A stretch of 64,000 nt of DNA from JAOUJD01 sp963811265 (GCA_963811265.1 CAWEQS010000025.1:62001-126000), one strand, 5' to 3'. Shown: positions 46,628 to 57,137, counted from the stretch's first letter. The notes: a model not told the origin generated them from the sequence alone. Program-made: numbers and translations.

Positions 46628-48421
46628 CTATCGCTGGCCCAGCCAGCCCGCCTTCAGCCGCTGGGCCGCCTTCGGCGCCTTGTCATCAGCCGTCATCGTG
46701 TACTTCAGCGGCGGCTGCGTGGCGAGCTTCACCTCGAAGCGCATCAGTTCGTCGCGCCGGAACGCGAGGCACTCGACGACGTCGCCGGCCGCGTAGCGCG
46801 TCAGCAGGCCGTCGAGGGTCGAGGGCGTGACGCGCAATCCGCCGAGCGCGACCAGGACGTCGTTCGCGGACAAGCCGGCGCGCTGCGCAGGCGAGCCGTC
46901 GAACACGTGCGCGAGCTTGCAGTCGGTGCCCGAACTCGCCGTCTTCACGCCGAGCAGCGCGAAGTGCGGGGTGTCGACCGCGGGCCGCGCCGCGAACTGG
47001 ATGCCCAGGGGTGACAGCAGCGCCGCGAAGTCCGGATCGCGCGTGCCCTCGGTCCACTCCCGCAGCCGGCGCTCCAGCGCAAGCCCGCTCACCTGCTCGG
47101 CGACCTCGACGAATTCGCGCTCTTCCACGCCGGGGTAGTCGACGCCGCTGTCGCGCGCGCGCTTCCAAAGCGCGCGCATCACGTCGTCGAGCGAGACGCG
47201 ACCCTTCGTTTCGACGCGCAGCGTGAGGTCGAGCGCGAGGCCGACCAGGGATCCCTTCTGGTAGTAGCTGACCACGCTGTTCGGCGCGTTCTCGTCCTGC
47301 CGGTAGTACTTGATCCAGGCGTCGAACGAGCTGTCGGCGATGCTCTGCTTCAGCCGGCCCGTGCGCTGGAGCACGGTGGTGAACGTCTTCGCCAGCGTCT
47401 CGAAGTACTGCTTCTCCGTCAGCAGTCCGCTGCGAACGAGCATCAGGTCGTCGTAGTAGGACGTGAAGCCCTCGAAGGCCCACAGCAGCCGCGTGTAGTT
47501 CTCCTGTGTCAGGTCGTAGGGCACGAAGGCCGCCGGCTTGATGCGCTTGACGTTCCACGAGTGGAAGTATTCGTGGCTCGCGAGCCCGAGGAAGTTGCGG
47601 TAGCCCTCGGTCGTGTCCTGCATGCCCTTGAACGGAAGGTCGTCGCGCTTGCACAGCAGCGCGGTCGAGTTGCGGTGCTCCAGCCCGCCGTAACCGTCGC
47701 CGACCGCCATCGTCATGAACGTGTACCGGCTGAACGGCGCCTTCTTCGATCGCGGCTCGAACAACCGGATCTGCGCTTCGCACACGCGCGCCAGGTCGGC
47801 GGTGAGGCGCTCCATGTCGAGTCTCGGCACGCGGCCCGTGACGGCGATCTCGTGCGGCACGCCGTGCGCCTCGAAGCGACCCAGTTCGAACGTCCCCATC
47901 TCGACCGGGCAGTCGATCAGTTCGTCGTAGTTCGCCGCCTGGTACGTTCCGAAACCCTGCCGACGCGTGCCACGCGCCGGCGCGAGTCCGGTCGCCACCT
48001 TCCAGTCGGCGCACCCGTCGCCGGCCGGCGGCAGGATGTCGACGGTGCACGGTTCGTGCTCCAGCCCTATCGGCAGCAGGAAGACGGACGTGCCGTTGAA
48101 GAACCCGTGCGACTCGTCGAGGTGCGCCGTCCGCACCGAGAGATCCCACGCGTACACCTCGTACGCCAGCTCCACCGGGCCGCGGGCGGGCGCGGCGCGC
48201 CACGTGTGCTTGTCGAGCTTCTCGAGAGCGAGCTTGCGTCCACCCGCGAGGGCCGTGATGCGGACGATGTTGCGCGCGAACTCGCGAATCATGTAGCTGC
48301 CGGGAATCCAGGCCGGGAGCATGAACAGCTGGCCGGCGGGATCGGGCTGGTCCACTCGGCAGGTGACGTGGAACAGGTGGGCGGAGGGATCGGCCGGGCG
48401 AATGGCGTAGTGAGTCGGCAT
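46628..48421 (-). CDS. M61 family metallopeptidase with C-terminal PDZ domain
   Basis: The 597-residue protein matches the M61 glycyl-aminopeptidase family. It has an N-terminal beta-sandwich, then the zinc motif HEYFHSWNVKRIKP at about residues 285-298, with the third ligand Glu in LLWAFEGFTSYYDDL. The C-terminus is a PDZ-like segment (FDGSPAQRAGLSANDVLVALGGL). No signal peptide is visible. It removes N-terminal residues from peptides in studied relatives. It converges on ung, 18 bases apart. Confidence 0.92.
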   Translation of the reverse strand: MPTHYAIRPADPSAHLFHVTCRVDQPDPAGQLFMLPAWIPGSYMIREFARNIVRITALAGGRKLALEKLDKHTWRAAPARGPVELAYEVYAWDLSVRTAHLDESHGFFNGTSVFLLPIGLEHEPCTVDILPPAGDGCADWKVATGLAPARGTRRQGFGTYQAANYDELIDCPVEMGTFELGRFEAHGVPHEIAVTGRVPRLDMERLTADLARVCEAQIRLFEPRSKKAPFSRYTFMTMAVGDGYGGLEHRNSTALLCKRDDLPFKGMQDTTEGYRNFLGLASHEYFHSWNVKRIKPAAFVPYDLTQENYTRLLWAFEGFTSYYDDLMLVRSGLLTEKQYFETLAKTFTTVLQRTGRLKQSIADSSFDAWIKYYRQDENAPNSVVSYYQKGSLVGLALDLTLRVETKGRVSLDDVMRALWKRARDSGVDYPGVEEREFVEVAEQVSGLALERRLREWTEGTRDPDFAALLSPLGIQFAARPAVDTPHFALLGVKTASSGTDCKLAHVFDGSPAQRAGLSANDVLVALGGLRVTPSTLDGLLTRYAAGDVVECLAFRRDELMRFEVKLATQPPLKYTMTADDKAPKAAQRLKAGWLGQR

Positions 48422-48503
48422 GGCAGTCCTGGGAGGTGGCGCGAGTGTAGCGAGCGCCTCCCGCGCCAGCGCATCACGGCGCGCCGCGACCGCGGCTGCC
48501 GCT

Positions 48504-49208
48504 TCAGCTGCGCAGCGTGCCGAGGATCTCGGAGTGGAACTCGCGCTGGTACAGCAGGTAGACCACGCCGGCCGCGCCGAACGCGAAAGCGATCGGGGAG
48601 ACGAACCAGAGCATGGCCGCGAACGACATGTAGTAGGCGCGCAGCCCGTCGTTGAAGGTCTCGGCCGCGAGGCCGACGACCTTGGCGGCACGGTCGGCGT
48701 ATGGCTTGCGCTGCGCCTCGCCGCGCTCGAAGACCTTGGCGTCGGGCATCGAGGCGATCAGCAGCGCGCCGAAGGTGTACTGGCGCATTGACCAGGTGAA
48801 GCGGAAGAATGCGTAGACGAAGACCGCCAGCAGGGTGATCAGCTTCACGTCGAACACGAACGCCGACGTGCGCGCAGCGAAGGGAATCTCGCGCACGAAC
48901 TCGGTCGCCTTGTCGCTCGTGCCGAGCAGCGCCAGCAGGCCGCCGATGATCAGGATCGTGGTCGATGCGAAGAACGACGGGCTGGTCGACAGGTTCTGCA
49001 CGACGACGCCGTCGACGACCCGGTTCTCGCGGCTGGTGGTTTGCATCATCCACAACCGGCGGTAGCCGTTGGTCGTGGCCAGCAGCGAGCCCGATCGTTC
49101 GGCGCGCCGCCGGGCGAACATGGCGTAGCCGACCCAGACGGCGAGAAACCAGGCGATCGCCAGCCAGTCGGCCAGCGGCATCAGCATCATGGATTGCAGC
49201 AACTGCAT
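48504..49208 (-). CDS. DUF599-family membrane protein
   Basis: The 234-residue protein has about four hydrophobic segments (DWLAIAWFLAVWVGYAMFA, ILIIGGLLALLG, LITLLAVFVYAFFRF, FAAMLWFVSPIAFAFGAAGV). It also has the conserved block MMQTTSRENRVVDGVVVQNLS and FNDGLRAYYMSFAAMLWF, which I associate with DUF599 (PF04654). Function is unknown. It stands alone on the minus strand between an APC permease gene and the M61 peptidase gene. Confidence 0.8.
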   Translation of the reverse strand: MQLLQSMMLMPLADWLAIAWFLAVWVGYAMFARRRAERSGSLLATTNGYRRLWMMQTTSRENRVVDGVVVQNLSTSPSFFASTTILIIGGLLALLGTSDKATEFVREIPFAARTSAFVFDVKLITLLAVFVYAFFRFTWSMRQYTFGALLIASMPDAKVFERGEAQRKPYADRAAKVVGLAAETFNDGLRAYYMSFAAMLWFVSPIAFAFGAAGVVYLLYQREFHSEILGTLRS

Positions 49209-49312
49209 CGGTCCGACCCCCGGCCGTCAACCGCTGGAGCATAGAGCAGCCGACAGCCGACGCCGGTCCTTCGGCACGACTCAGGCGGCGGGGCCCGGGT
49301 GGACGGAGACGA

Positions 49313-50686
49313 CTAACGCCGTTTGAGCGCGCGCATCAGTGCCCAGGCGACCGCGCCCAGGCCCATCACCCAGAACGTGATGTGAACGGCCTGCTGCGAC
49401 TGGGCGTAGGTCACGCTCGAATAGAACAGGTAGCCGCAGGTGATGACGAACACGAGCGGCAGGATCGGGTAGAGCGGCACCTTGAACGGCCGCGCGACGT
49501 GCGGCTCACGGAAGCGAAGGACGAACAGGCCGACGCCGGTCAGCAGGAAGAAGAACCAGAACACCGGGGCGGTGAACTCGACCATCGCGGAGAACCCGTC
49601 CTTCTGAAGCGCGCCGAACGCGACCAGCGCGAGCGCGATCGCCCCCTGGACGACGAACGCAACGACGGGCACGTGGCGCGTGCCGTGCCACTGGCCGACG
49701 AACGCCAGCAGCGGCCAGTCGCGCCCGAGCGCGTAGTTGGTTCGTGCGCCGACGATCATGGTCGCGTTGATCGATGTCAGCGTGGCGACGCCCACGATCA
49801 CCCCGATCAGCTGAGCGCCGAACGGGCCGAAGGCCGCCTGCATCACATCGGCGCCGACCGCCTTGCTGTTCTTCATGCCTTCGAGGCCGAGCCCGTTCAG
49901 CACGGCGAGCACGAAGGCAACGTACGCGGCCGTGATCACGAGGATCGACAGCACGAGCGTGCGGACGATCGCGCGCGGGCCGCCCTTGACCTCGGCGGAG
50001 ATGTACGCGGCTTCGTTCCAGCCGCCGTACGTCAGCAGGACGAAGACCATCGCGAGTCCGAACATCGGCGGAATGGCGTTCGGCGATGCGGCGGCAGCGA
50101 CGGGTGCCGCCGGCGCGACGGCCGGCGCCGTCGCGATGAGGCCGGCGATCGCGACGAGCACCAGGCCCGAGACCTCGATGACGGTCAGGACGTTCTGCGC
50201 GCGCGCCGATTCGCGGAGCCCGAGCAGGTTGATGGCGGTCAGGACGATCACCGTCAGCGCCGCATAGATCGCGGGCGAGTTCGGGCCGAGCGACAGCACG
50301 CGGCTCATGTAATCGCCGAACACGAACGCGAGCAGCGCGATGGAGCCCGTCGTGATCACCGCCACGCGCGCCCAGGCGAAGAAGAAGCTGAGGTCCTTGC
50401 CGTAGGCGCGCGACAGGAAGTGGTAGTCGCCTCCCGCGCTGGGGAAGCTGCTCGCGAGTTCCGCGTAGCAGAGCGCGCCGACCAGCGACAGCACGCCGCC
50501 CAGGACCCATGCGATCAGCATCCAGTCCACCGCACCGGTGACGCCGGCGACCATCGATGGCGTCTTGAAGATGCCGGCTCCGATGACGATGCCGACGGTG
50601 ATCATCACGGCGTCGAACACGGACAGCACCGGGCGCGGCGCCGCCGGTGCGGGTTCGAGGGAGTCCTTCGGTTCGGCGGGGCTCAT
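49313..50686 (-). CDS. APC superfamily amino-acid permease
   Basis: The 457-residue protein has about twelve hydrophobic segments and the APC signature VGIVIGAGIFKTPS in helix 1, with AELASSFPSAGGDYHFLSRAYG in helix 3. It is therefore a secondary transporter of amino acids or polyamines; the substrate cannot be told. ATG 50686 is chosen for its CAGGAG ribosome-binding site eight bases upstream; the frame extends to 50707. Confidence 0.88.
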   Translation of the reverse strand: MSPAEPKDSLEPAPAAPRPVLSVFDAVMITVGIVIGAGIFKTPSMVAGVTGAVDWMLIAWVLGGVLSLVGALCYAELASSFPSAGGDYHFLSRAYGKDLSFFFAWARVAVITTGSIALLAFVFGDYMSRVLSLGPNSPAIYAALTVIVLTAINLLGLRESARAQNVLTVIEVSGLVLVAIAGLIATAPAVAPAAPVAAAASPNAIPPMFGLAMVFVLLTYGGWNEAAYISAEVKGGPRAIVRTLVLSILVITAAYVAFVLAVLNGLGLEGMKNSKAVGADVMQAAFGPFGAQLIGVIVGVATLTSINATMIVGARTNYALGRDWPLLAFVGQWHGTRHVPVVAFVVQGAIALALVAFGALQKDGFSAMVEFTAPVFWFFFLLTGVGLFVLRFREPHVARPFKVPLYPILPLVFVITCGYLFYSSVTYAQSQQAVHITFWVMGLGAVAWALMRALKRR

Positions 50687-50705
50687 GTTCCGGCTCCTGG
50701 GCAAC

Positions 50706-50729
50706 AAAAAGCCCCGCGCTGGCGGGGCT
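50706..50729 (-). terminator. Rho-independent terminator after the exported methyltransferase gene
   Basis: On the minus strand AGCCCCGC (22-29 end) pairs with GCGGGGCT around a four-base loop and is followed by five Ts (AAAAA at 50706-50710 on the plus strand). It lies 18 bases after the stop of the methyltransferase-fold gene and just upstream of the APC permease start. Confidence 0.92.
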
Positions 50730-50747
50730 GGACTGCGTGATGAACGG

Positions 50748-51599
50748 CTATTTGCGGCTGCCGGTGACCTTGGTCTCGGCGCCGCCGGCGCCCTTCAGCA
50801 CGCCGGTCAGTTCATTGCCCTTGACGGTGCCGGTGAGCGTTCGCGTGACTCCCTTGTCGTCGTTGAACGCAAACCTGATTTCGTCGCCGCGCAGCGCCGC
50901 GCCGACGAGAGGCTGCCTGGGGCCGCCCGCGACGACTTCGCCGCTGATCTTCTGGAAGACCTGCTTCAGGTTGACGCCGTACTGGGCGCCAGCCGGGTCG
51001 CGCAGCGTCCAGTTGCCGTCGACCTTGGCCGGAACGATCCAGAGGTAGGCGGTGCGGTAGTCGATCTCCGCCGTTTCGTCGGCCTCCCAGTCGCCCATCG
51101 TGAACTGATGCGACGTGACCCGCGTGCCGGGCTTCATGTTCAGGATCGTCGGGCGCAGGCGCAGGTTCAACTCGGGCAGCAGGTACATCGTGACGACGGT
51201 GGCCTTGCTGAAGTCTTCCTTGAAGATGTCGCCCTGGATGATCTTCACCTTGTTGCCGACGCCCTCGGCCTGGACGAAGCACTGGGCCAGCTTGGCCATG
51301 TCCGGGTTGTATTCGATGCCGACGGCCGTCGCGCCGGCTTTGCCGGCGGCGATCGCGATCTTGCCGTCGCCCGCGCCGAGGTCATAGACGATGTCCTGCG
51401 GCGTGACCTTCGCCATGCGCAGCATCCGCTGGACCAGTTCATCGGGCGTCGGCACCCAGACCACGTCCTTGCCGGACTGGCCGACCTGCGGCTTGTAGTC
51501 GCGCTCGCAACTCTTGCGGTCCTGTGCGTGCACGGCCGCGGAGGCGACGAATCCGGCGACGGCGATCAGGGCGAAGCTGCGAATCAAGCGAGATCTCAT
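50748..51599 (-). CDS. Exported class I SAM-methyltransferase-fold protein
   Basis: The 283-residue product has a clear signal peptide (LIRSFALIAVAGFVASAAVHA), then an intact SAM-binding core: VPTPDELVQRMLRMAKV, motif I VYDLGAGDGKIAI, acidic loop VGIEYNPDM and VVTMYLLPELNLRLRP. A beta-rich C-terminal region follows. SAM is not expected in the periplasm, so the role is unclear. ATG 51599 is preferred because AGGAG lies ten bases upstream; the earlier ATG 51608 is only one base from it. It ends in a strong terminator. Confidence 0.82.
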   Translation of the reverse strand: MRSRLIRSFALIAVAGFVASAAVHAQDRKSCERDYKPQVGQSGKDVVWVPTPDELVQRMLRMAKVTPQDIVYDLGAGDGKIAIAAGKAGATAVGIEYNPDMAKLAQCFVQAEGVGNKVKIIQGDIFKEDFSKATVVTMYLLPELNLRLRPTILNMKPGTRVTSHQFTMGDWEADETAEIDYRTAYLWIVPAKVDGNWTLRDPAGAQYGVNLKQVFQKISGEVVAGGPRQPLVGAALRGDEIRFAFNDDKGVTRTLTGTVKGNELTGVLKGAGGAETKVTGSRK

Positions 51600-51757
51600 G
51601 TGTTCCATTCTCCTGTGGGCGGCACACCTTGCGGAGCGCCGATTCTGCCGGAACCGGGGGGCGGAACGTCAGCCTTCTTGAGCGCGCTGGCTCCCCGACC
51701 CGGGGTCGCCGGTCTGCTGGATCGGGCAAGGGTACGGCAAACCGCCGGCGCGCCGGA

Positions 51758-52747
51758 TCAGCGGTTGACGTCGACGACGAGCCGTCCGCGGACCGTGCCC
51801 GACAGGATCTGCCGACCTGCCTCGATCGCCGCGGCGAGCGGAATCTCGTGCGTGATCGCATCGAGGCGCGGGCGGTCGACTTCGTCGGCGAGGTGCTTCC
51901 ATGCCGTTGTCCTGCGGTCGACCGGGCACATCACCGAGTCGATGCCGAGCAGGCGAACGCCGCGCAGGATGAACGGCGCGACCGTCACCGGCAGGTCCAT
52001 GCCCTGCGCCAACCCGCACGCGGCCACCGCCCCTCCGTAGCGCGTCTGCGCGCACGCGTTGGCGAGCGTATGGCTGCCGACCGAGTCGACTACCGCCGCC
52101 CAGCGTTCCTTCTGGAGCGGTTTGCCGGCGGAGGAAAGTTCCGCCCGGTCGAGGATCTCGACCGCGCCGAGTTGCCGCAGGTACGCCGCTTCTTCCACCT
52201 TGCCGGTGCTCGCGAAGACGCGGTAGCCGCGGCCGGCGAGGATCGCAGTGGCAAACGAGCCGACGCCGCCGCTTGCGCCCGTCACCAGGACGTCGCCCTC
52301 GGCCACGCCTGCGTCCCGGATCGCCATGCACGCGAGCATCGCGGTGTAGCCGGCCGTGCCGATCGCCATCGCGTCGCGCGTCGACAGCGGCGCCGGAACG
52401 CGGATCAGCCAATCGCCTCGGTAGCGGCCGCGCTGTGACAGGCCGCCCCAGGCGGTCTCGCCGATGCCCCAGCCGTTCAGCACCACCTTGTCGCCGACGG
52501 CCCATCGCGGCGATGAACTGGCAACGACGGTCCCCGCGCAGTCGATCCCGGGCACCATCGGCCACTTGCGCACGACCGGCGACTTGTTGGTCAGCGCCAG
52601 GCCGTCCTTGTAGTTGATGGTCGAATAGTCGATGTCGACGGTGACGTCGGTGCCCGCGGTGTTGGCTTCGAGCGTCGCATCGTCCAGTTCGCGCAGTTCG
52701 GCGTGGAACTGATCGTCAACCTTGCTGAGGTAGATGGCCTTGAACAT
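51758..52747 (-). CDS. MDR-family NADPH oxidoreductase, acryloyl-CoA reductase (AcuI/YhdH) type
   Basis: The 329-residue protein begins MFKAIYLSK and has the medium-chain reductase layout: STINYKDGLALTNKSP, VPGIDCAGTVV, GWGIGETAWGGLSQRGR and the NADPH loop VTGASGGVGSFATAIL. No structural zinc cysteine set is seen. YhdH/AcuI relatives reduce acryloyl-CoA to propionyl-CoA; that function here is inferred from overall similarity. It is divergent from the protoporphyrinogen oxidase gene. Confidence 0.87.
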   Translation of the reverse strand: MFKAIYLSKVDDQFHAELRELDDATLEANTAGTDVTVDIDYSTINYKDGLALTNKSPVVRKWPMVPGIDCAGTVVASSSPRWAVGDKVVLNGWGIGETAWGGLSQRGRYRGDWLIRVPAPLSTRDAMAIGTAGYTAMLACMAIRDAGVAEGDVLVTGASGGVGSFATAILAGRGYRVFASTGKVEEAAYLRQLGAVEILDRAELSSAGKPLQKERWAAVVDSVGSHTLANACAQTRYGGAVAACGLAQGMDLPVTVAPFILRGVRLLGIDSVMCPVDRRTTAWKHLADEVDRPRLDAITHEIPLAAAIEAGRQILSGTVRGRLVVDVNR

Positions 52748-52974
52748 GGCTTGGGTCGCGGAACGCAGGGGAAGAGGACGATACTCCCGGCCACGATCGA
52801 ATGCAGCGCAACGGTCCGTGCCGCGTTTGCCCTGGGGTTCTTGCCGCGCTGGTTTGCTTCGCCGCAACTGCGGGTGGCCTTGCCTCCCGCCGAAGCGATG
52901 AGTTTGCTTACGCACAAGTCCGCGTCCGGGGCGGATGCAATTCTCCGGTCTCCTTGGCCTTGGTGGGATCCGCT

Positions 52975-54369
52975 ATGGCAACAGACGTCCTCGTCATCGG
53001 CGCCGGGTTATCGGGCCTCGTAGCGGCGTTCCGTGCAAAGCGCGCGGGGCTGAGCGTCGCCGTGTTCGAGATCGGCTCCCGGCCGGGCGGCGTCATCGGT
53101 TCCGAGCGACGTTCGGGTGCTCTCTTCGAACGGGGGCCGAACAGTGGCCTCGACACGACGCCCCTCATCAACGCGATGCTCGACGACCTCGGGATCCGCG
53201 CGGACCGTATCGACGGCAGCAAGGCGTCGTCGAAGCGCTATGTCCTGCGTGACGGCCGGCTCGTTGCGCTGCCGATGTCGCCAGGCGCCTTCCTGCGGAC
53301 GCCGCTCTTCTCGCTAGGAGCGAAGCTGCGCCTGTTCGCTGAACCGTTCATCGGCAAGGCTGCCCCGGATGCCGAGGAGTCGATCGCGCAGTTCGTGCGT
53401 CGGCGGCTGGGGCCCGAATTCCTCGACTACGCGATCGAGCCGTTCGTGGCCGGCATCTACGCGGGCGATCCGGAGACCTTGTCGGTGCCCGCCGCCTTCC
53501 CGCGCCTGCACGCGCTCGAGCAGCAGTACGGCAGCCTCATCAAGGGGGCGATCCTCGGCGCGCGCCAGCGCAAGAAGAACTCGGACAAGGCGAAGAACGC
53601 GGCATCGAGCTTCTCTTTCCGCGACGGCATGCAGACGCTGACGGACGCGCTGGCGCGGTCCGCCGGCCACGTCGATTGCGACGTCAAGGTGACGCGCGTG
53701 GAACGGCGTCCCGAGGGCGGGTTCACCGTCGCCGGCGAACGCTTCGGCATGGCGTTCGAGCGGCAGGCCAGGGCGGTCGTCGTCGCGACGCCGGCCTACG
53801 CCGCGGCCGAGATCGTCCAGGCGATGGCTCCAGTCGCCGCGCAGGCGCTGCGGGAGATCCCGTATCCACCGGTCACCGTCGTAGCCAGCGCGTATCGGCG
53901 GCGGGAGATCCTGCATCCGCTCGACGGTTTCGGCTTCCTTGCTCCGGCCAAGGAGAGGCCCGCGGTGCTCGGTACGCTTTTCTCGAGCACGATGTTCGAG
54001 AATCGCGCGCCGTCCGAAGTGGCCGTGCTGACGACGTTCGTCGGCGGGCGCCGCAACCCCGAACTCGCGGCGGCCGGCGATGCCGAAGTCCGAGGTGCTG
54101 TCCAGGAGGAACTCGCGCGGCTGCTGGGCGCGGGGGCCGATCCCCTGTGGAGCGAAGTCACCCGCTGGCCCCGCGCGATTCCCCAGTACACGATGGGGCA
54201 CCTGCAGCGCATCGCCAAGGTCGAGGAGGCCGAGCGATCGATCCCGGGCCTGTACTTCTGTGCGAACTATCGTGGCGGCGTATCGATCGGGGACTGCGTG
54301 AAGGCCGGGCACGCGACGGCCGAGCGGGTCGCCGGCCATCTGGGCGGGGGGGCGGGACCGGCCGCCTGA
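52975..54369 (+). CDS. Protoporphyrinogen oxidase, HemY type
   Basis: The 464-residue FAD enzyme starts at ATG 52975 with the dinucleotide motif VLVIGAGLSGLVAAFRAK and the RPGGVIGSE block. It has EPFVAGIYAGDPETLSV and the C-terminal GLYFCANYRGGVSIGDCVKAG that closes the FAD site. It oxidises protoporphyrinogen IX to protoporphyrin IX with oxygen as acceptor, the step before ferrochelatase. A longer frame reaches back to 52801. Coproporphyrinogen oxidase of the Gram-positive type is less likely in this lineage. Confidence 0.88.
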   Translation: MATDVLVIGAGLSGLVAAFRAKRAGLSVAVFEIGSRPGGVIGSERRSGALFERGPNSGLDTTPLINAMLDDLGIRADRIDGSKASSKRYVLRDGRLVALPMSPGAFLRTPLFSLGAKLRLFAEPFIGKAAPDAEESIAQFVRRRLGPEFLDYAIEPFVAGIYAGDPETLSVPAAFPRLHALEQQYGSLIKGAILGARQRKKNSDKAKNAASSFSFRDGMQTLTDALARSAGHVDCDVKVTRVERRPEGGFTVAGERFGMAFERQARAVVVATPAYAAAEIVQAMAPVAAQALREIPYPPVTVVASAYRRREILHPLDGFGFLAPAKERPAVLGTLFSSTMFENRAPSEVAVLTTFVGGRRNPELAAAGDAEVRGAVQEELARLLGAGADPLWSEVTRWPRAIPQYTMGHLQRIAKVEEAERSIPGLYFCANYRGGVSIGDCVKAGHATAERVAGHLGGGAGPAA

Positions 54370-54450
54370 CTGGACTTCCGGCGCGAGGCTGACCGGTCAC
54401 CGTCTTCTTCTTCCTGATCGTGTCAGGAGCGCCACGCGCAGTCGGGTCGC

Positions 54451-57137
54451 GTGGCAGAATCGCTGTCGAACATGGGGCCGCGCTTCATGCAGCGTGCCTC
54501 CATCACCGAGGTGCGTTTGGCGTCCACAGTAATTCCTCTGCGTCAGGCCGCCGTCGAGCGGTCGTTGCGCCAGGCGGCGTTCGAGAACGCTGCGGTTCCG
54601 ATTCTCTGCGTCAACGCGAGCGGACAGATCCTCGCCTTGAACCAGGAGGCGGCGGCGCTGGCGGCCGGCGAGCCGCCCGTCGGCCGCAGCCTCGCCGAAC
54701 TGCTCGCCTATTCGACGCACACCGCCTTCGCGCGCCGCTGGACCCGGCTGTGGCTCCGCGCAGCGACCAGTGACCGCGCGCGCGTGGAGGCCAAGCTGCC
54801 GCTTCGCAGCGGCCGCCTGCTCGTGGCGTCGATCACGATGCGGCTCTTCCGCTTCGAACAGGACCAGTTCGCGACCATCGTGATCACTGAAACGCACGTT
54901 ACGCGGGCGACAGCGCGCGGTGTGCGGGCGGCCGCGGCGCGCGCGCGCGCCCTGGCCGAGCACCAGACCGAGCTCACGGTGGTCCTGAACCCGGATCGCC
55001 GCGTGATCTACGCCAGTGCCGCCCTCGAAGCGATCACCGGCGAGCAGGAGAAGGACGTCATGGGCTCGCCGTTCGAGTTCATCCTCGACCAGCCGTCGCG
55101 CATCGAGTTTCGCCGCGCGGTGGACCGCCTGCTGCACGAACCTGCCGGCCGCGGACAGTCGACGCATCTGCAGTTGCGCACCCGCGCCGCCCTGACCGGC
55201 AACGGCCGCAGCATCTCGTGCATGCTCGCCAACAGGCTCGACGATCCGAACCTGCGCGGACTGGTGCTGACGGCGCGGGACCTCGGCCCGGCCGAACGGG
55301 CGCAGGCCCGACGGCTGCGTTTTCGCGAGCGCCTGCTTGAGCTCGCGATCCAGCCGAAGTCGGACTTCACGCAGGCGCTGTCGACCATCCTGCGCACGGC
55401 GGCGGAGGTGCTCGACGTCGGCTCGGCCAGTTTCTGGCGCCTGAGCCATGACCCGGACGTGCTGCGCTGCGAGTCGTTGTTCGACCGCAAGAGCGAGCGG
55501 TTCCAGCGCGAGTGGGTCGGGCGCGAATTCTCCTCGACGCGTTTCCCGGCCTATTTCGTGCCGCTGAACAGCCGTCAGCCGGTGATCGTCAATGACGCGC
55601 GCACCTCGAGGCTGACGACCATGTTCGCGGGGGATCCCGAGTGGTCCCACGTGCGTGCGGTGCTCGACGCGCCGGTCCTGGTCGAAGGGGAAGTCGTCGG
55701 CGTCCTGTCCCTGCGCCACCAGGAGAGCCGGTACTGGGACGAGGACGACGTGAGCTTCGCCAACACCACCGCGTTGATGCTCGCGCTCGCGGTCGAGGCC
55801 GCGCAGCGCCAGGAAGCGGAAACACGCATCGAGCACCTCGCGTGGTACGACGGGCTTACCGGGCTGCCCAACCGGAACCTGCTGCGCGAAACGATGCGCG
55901 ACATGATCATGACGGCGGCCAACCGCAAGCGGCGGATGGCGGTGATGCTCATCGACCTCGATCGCTTCAAGGACGTGAACGACACGCTCGGGCACCTCGT
56001 CGGCGATGCGCTGATCAAGTCCGCGGCGGAACTGTTGCGCGAGACGGTCGGCGACACCGGCATCGTCGCGCGGCTGGGAGGCGACGAGTTCGTCGTGCTC
56101 GTGAGCGAGTTCGTGCACCGGCAGGAAGTCGCGCTGCTGGCGGCGCGCGTTGCGCAGGCGCTGCACCGGACGGACCTCGTCCCCAACATCGACACGCAGG
56201 TGTCCGCCTCGATCGGAGTCGCCCTGTTCCCGGAGCACGGGCGGGACATGAGCACGCTGCTGAAGAACGCCGACGCCGCGATGTACCAGGCAAAGCGCGA
56301 CGGCCGCAACCAGTTCAGCTTCTTCAATCCGATCCGCTACGAGCGGGCGGCGCGCGAGGTGCAGCTCGGCATCGAACTGGTCAAGGCACTGCAGGGCGAC
56401 TGCAACCAGTTCCTCTGCGAGTACCAGCCCCAGCTGGAGATGACGAGCGGTCGCGTCGTCGGCCTCGAGGCCTGATCCGCTGGAACCATCCGGTGCACGG
56501 CATCCTGACGCCGGACCGCTTCATCGGCGTGGCGGAAATCAGCGGCCTGTCCGAGCGGATCACGCGCTGGGTGCTGAACGAGGTCTGCTCCCAGATCAAC
56601 CGCTGGCGGCGCGTGCGCCCGGACTTCGACGTGCCGGTGTCGATCAACGTCGCGGGCCGCGAGATGGGGTCGACGGCGCTGCCCACGCTGGTCCGCTCTG
56701 CGCTTGCGAAGCACGCAATCGATCCGCACCTGATCGTGCTCGAGATCACGGAGCGCACGCTCGTGAAGGAGAGCGACGTCGACAACGACGTCCTCGCGGA
56801 GCTCGCGGCGCTGGGCGTGGGCCTGGTGCTGGACGACTTCGGGACCGGTTACTCGATGATGGGGTACCTGAAGCGGATGCCCATCACCGCACTGAAGATC
56901 GACCAGTCGTTCATCGAGGGCATCCCCGGCGACGCCGACAGCCGTGCGATCGTGCACGCGATGATCGCCGTGGCGAAGCACTTCAAGCTGAAGGTCGTCG
57001 CCGAAGGGATCGAGTCGCTCGAGCAGGTCCAGTACATGCGGGACATCGGCTGCGACTTCGCGCAGGGGTTCTTCTATTCGCGGTCGCTGACCGCCGGCAA
57101 CATCCTCGAATACCTGGAGCGCTCGGGCACCGCCTGA
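54451..57137 (+). pseudogene. PAS-PAS-GAF-GGDEF-EAL cyclic-di-GMP enzyme, frameshift inside the EAL motif
   Basis: The first 674 codons (GTG 54451; ATG 54472 or 54487 are alternatives) encode two PAS-like regions, a GAF-like region (ILRTAAEVLDVGSASFWRLS) and a GGDEF domain with intact ARLGGDEFVVLV. No RxxD inhibitory site is seen upstream of GGDEF. The frame ends at TGA 56473-56475 just after GLEA. The EAL domain continues in another frame from 56472 (LIRWNHPVHGILTPDRFI) with LEITE, DDFGTGYSMMGYLKRM and KIDQSFIEG to 57137. Adding one C to CC at 56471-56472 restores GLEALIRW, about 896 residues in all. Confidence 0.88.
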
